A DNA stretch of 22,230 nt, from the NCBI GenBank assembly GCA_958451915.1, contig CAUDRX010000014.1:1-22230 (forward strand), in the 5' to 3' direction. A program made the position numbers and the translations under genes. The notes beneath the pieces are model-generated. The model was not told where the DNA came from, made no database searches, and worked only from the letters and a program-made list of their open reading frames with translations. The first letter of the stretch is position 1. Each line of letters begins with the position of its first letter. This stretch comes from an uncultured Peptococcaceae bacterium. GTDB taxonomy: Bacteria; Bacillota; Peptococcia; Peptococcales; Peptococcaceae. Shown here one piece after another: positions 21,052 to 22,230 of the stretch.

Positions 21052-22230
21052 CTACCATTCAAAATACACTGGTGCATAACCTGGTGTGATCATACCATCG
21101 ATCCTGGTCTGGAACGTTGCCATGCAGGAGCCGTCCTTACCCACGGACTGTATATCGCCAACGGTCGTTGTTTCATCCACGAGACCATATGGCAGGAACA
21201 TGAGCGGCACATTGTTGGCATCGATCGTTGCATGCATTGTGCCGTTTGCCAGGTCAATGATCGGCATGCTGTAACCATAGGTGCTGTCTGTCCTGACGGT
21301 GATATGTGTGTCATCCAGTATCACGGGGGTACTGATGACATTTTCTTCGCCGATCATGGCCTGATCATTGTCTACTTTAAACGCCCACGCCTCTTTTTTC
21401 AGGTCATAGACCCACAGCTCTCCACTGATATAGGTGCCTGGTTTTTCTGGGTCTGGCATAAAGTTGTTGCCTTCGGGCTTCACGCGGGTGACCAAATGAT
21501 CCCCTGCCACGAATGGATTGAGCAGATTATACCCTTGCGAGAAATCTTCGACCTCACCTGTGTCCAGATGCATGCGTTTCATGGTGCCATACTCGCGCAT
21601 GGATTCCATGAAATAAGCGCGGGTCCAGAAGGCATCTTCTTTGCCAAGGGCGACTTCCATGGTGACGGATGTAAAGATGCGGTTGTCAAATGGCAGGCTG
21701 TCCAGGGTGATGGTTTCACCTGTATCGTGCTGATAGAGACGGGCTTCAAATTGTCCGGTGCGCTTTTCGCCGCGCAGCCAGATGATGTTCCCGTTTTTGA
21801 AATCACAGTTGTTGAGCATTCCGCCTGTTGGTGATACACTGAGCACCTCATTGTAGGAACCATGGTCGATGCATTCGGGTTTTGCACCTTCTTTCCGTTC
21901 CTGGATATAGAGATACCATTGCTGATCGTCGGTGATCTCCCTGGAAGGATCTGGCTGTTCCATCCAGTACAGATAGTCGTCTTCTACTTCATAGCTGCCC
22001 CAACGCAGGATGTTTCCTTCATTTTGCGGCTGGATGAGTGGTTTGTCGCCGATCTGAACGGCGATGAGGTTGTTATTGGCATCGCGTTTTTCTATGAGCG
22101 TTCCACCATCGGTCACACGGATCGGGGTCTCGCCATTCTCTGCTGCGATGCTGGAATTCAACGGCACTTCGTACCTGATCGGGGTATCGGATACCTGCAC
22201 GCGCGGGATGTCGAGCTGATCGTTGTAATC
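21052..22230 (-). CDS. Beta-propeller-like protein, N-terminus outside the window
   Basis: The frame is open through the right edge, so the start lies beyond base 22230; at least 392 residues are visible. The part seen is rich in short beta strands and repeated blade-like pieces (VEDDYLYWMEQPDPS, NGNIIWLRGEKRTG, ELWVYDLKKEAWAF, THITVRTDSTYGYSMPIIDL), each with aromatic, Asp and Gly turns as in TolB/DUF5050-like propellers. No signal peptide can be judged. Codon use and GC content look lower than in the left part of the window, as in the two genes next to it. It is probably an exported or surface protein of the same cluster as the CuAO-N paralogues, which share similar C-terminal strands. Function unknown. 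Confidence 0.7.
   Translation of the reverse strand, partial: DYNDQLDIPRVQVSDTPIRYEVPLNSSIAAENGETPIRVTDGGTLIEKRDANNNLIAVQIGDKPLIQPQNEGNILRWGSYEVEDDYLYWMEQPDPSREITDDQQWYLYIQERKEGAKPECIDHGSYNEVLSVSPTGGMLNNCDFKNGNIIWLRGEKRTGQFEARLYQHDTGETITLDSLPFDNRIFTSVTMEVALGKEDAFWTRAYFMESMREYGTMKRMHLDTGEVEDFSQGYNLLNPFVAGDHLVTRVKPEGNNFMPDPEKPGTYISGELWVYDLKKEAWAFKVDNDQAMIGEENVISTPVILDDTHITVRTDSTYGYSMPIIDLANGTMHATIDANNVPLMFLPYGLVDETTTVGDIQSVGKDGSCMATFQTRIDGMITPGYAPVYFEW

Noticed and set aside
1..22230. CRISPR arrays, tRNA genes, insertion sequences, phage modules
   Set aside because: No regularly spaced repeats, cloverleaf patterns, transposase motifs or phage proteins were found on reading both strands.

Overview
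The window reads as a stretch of Bacillota (Firmicutes) chromosome: GC-rich, with strong AAAGGAGG-type ribosome binding sites, TTGACA/TATAAT-like promoters, a WalJ-HtrA gene pair, a T-box-free but TPP-riboswitch-controlled transporter, a LutABC lactate oxidation operon and secreted proteins with a copper-amine-oxidase N-terminal type domain. An anaerobic, Clostridia- or Negativicutes-like host is likely; I cannot name the genus. No rRNA, tRNA, IS element, phage gene or CRISPR array was seen.

Left part (1-3840): a WalJ-type metallo-beta-lactamase gene whose first ~146 bases instead encode a piece of PlsX (acyl phosphate synthase), then an HtrA-type serine protease, a DUF3783-like protein and a small secreted or membrane-anchored protein, all on the + strand and separated by clear terminators. 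The next block (3843-7316, - strand) is one operon: promoter, TPP riboswitch with an expression-platform terminator, permease, lipoprotein and ATPase of a ThiXYZ-type thiamine-precursor importer, and a TatD-family hydrolase translationally coupled to the ATPase by an ATGA overlap.

Middle part (7320-12980): a TetR regulator with its own promoter and operator-like palindrome, a small four-helix membrane protein, a convergent YgbA-family cysteine-rich protein, an 83-residue unknown protein paired with an iron-dependent alcohol dehydrogenase, an EamA/DMT transporter, and on the - strand a rare-looking fusion of a SixA-like histidine phosphatase to a CHAD domain with a poly-lysine tail.

Right part (13000-22230): the lutABC operon behind a 160-base leader carrying a perfect 18-bp palindrome of the kind bound by TetR-family repressors, a MATE exporter on the - strand with a terminator-like hairpin at the very start of its transcript, then a - strand cluster of exported proteins: two CuAO-N-domain paralogues (one broken by a single-base frameshift) flanking a solitary HicB-type antitoxin, a one-helix coiled-coil protein, and a beta-propeller-like protein cut by the window edge.

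The most interesting points are an identical 11-bp near-palindrome placed just downstream of the -10 box of both tetR and the frameshifted secreted paralogue (suggesting one regulon), the SixA-CHAD fusion lacking the usual CHAD histidines, the palindrome in the lut leader, the TatD-type hydrolase inside a TPP-riboswitch operon, and the PlsX-WalJ join, which is probably an assembly chimera.
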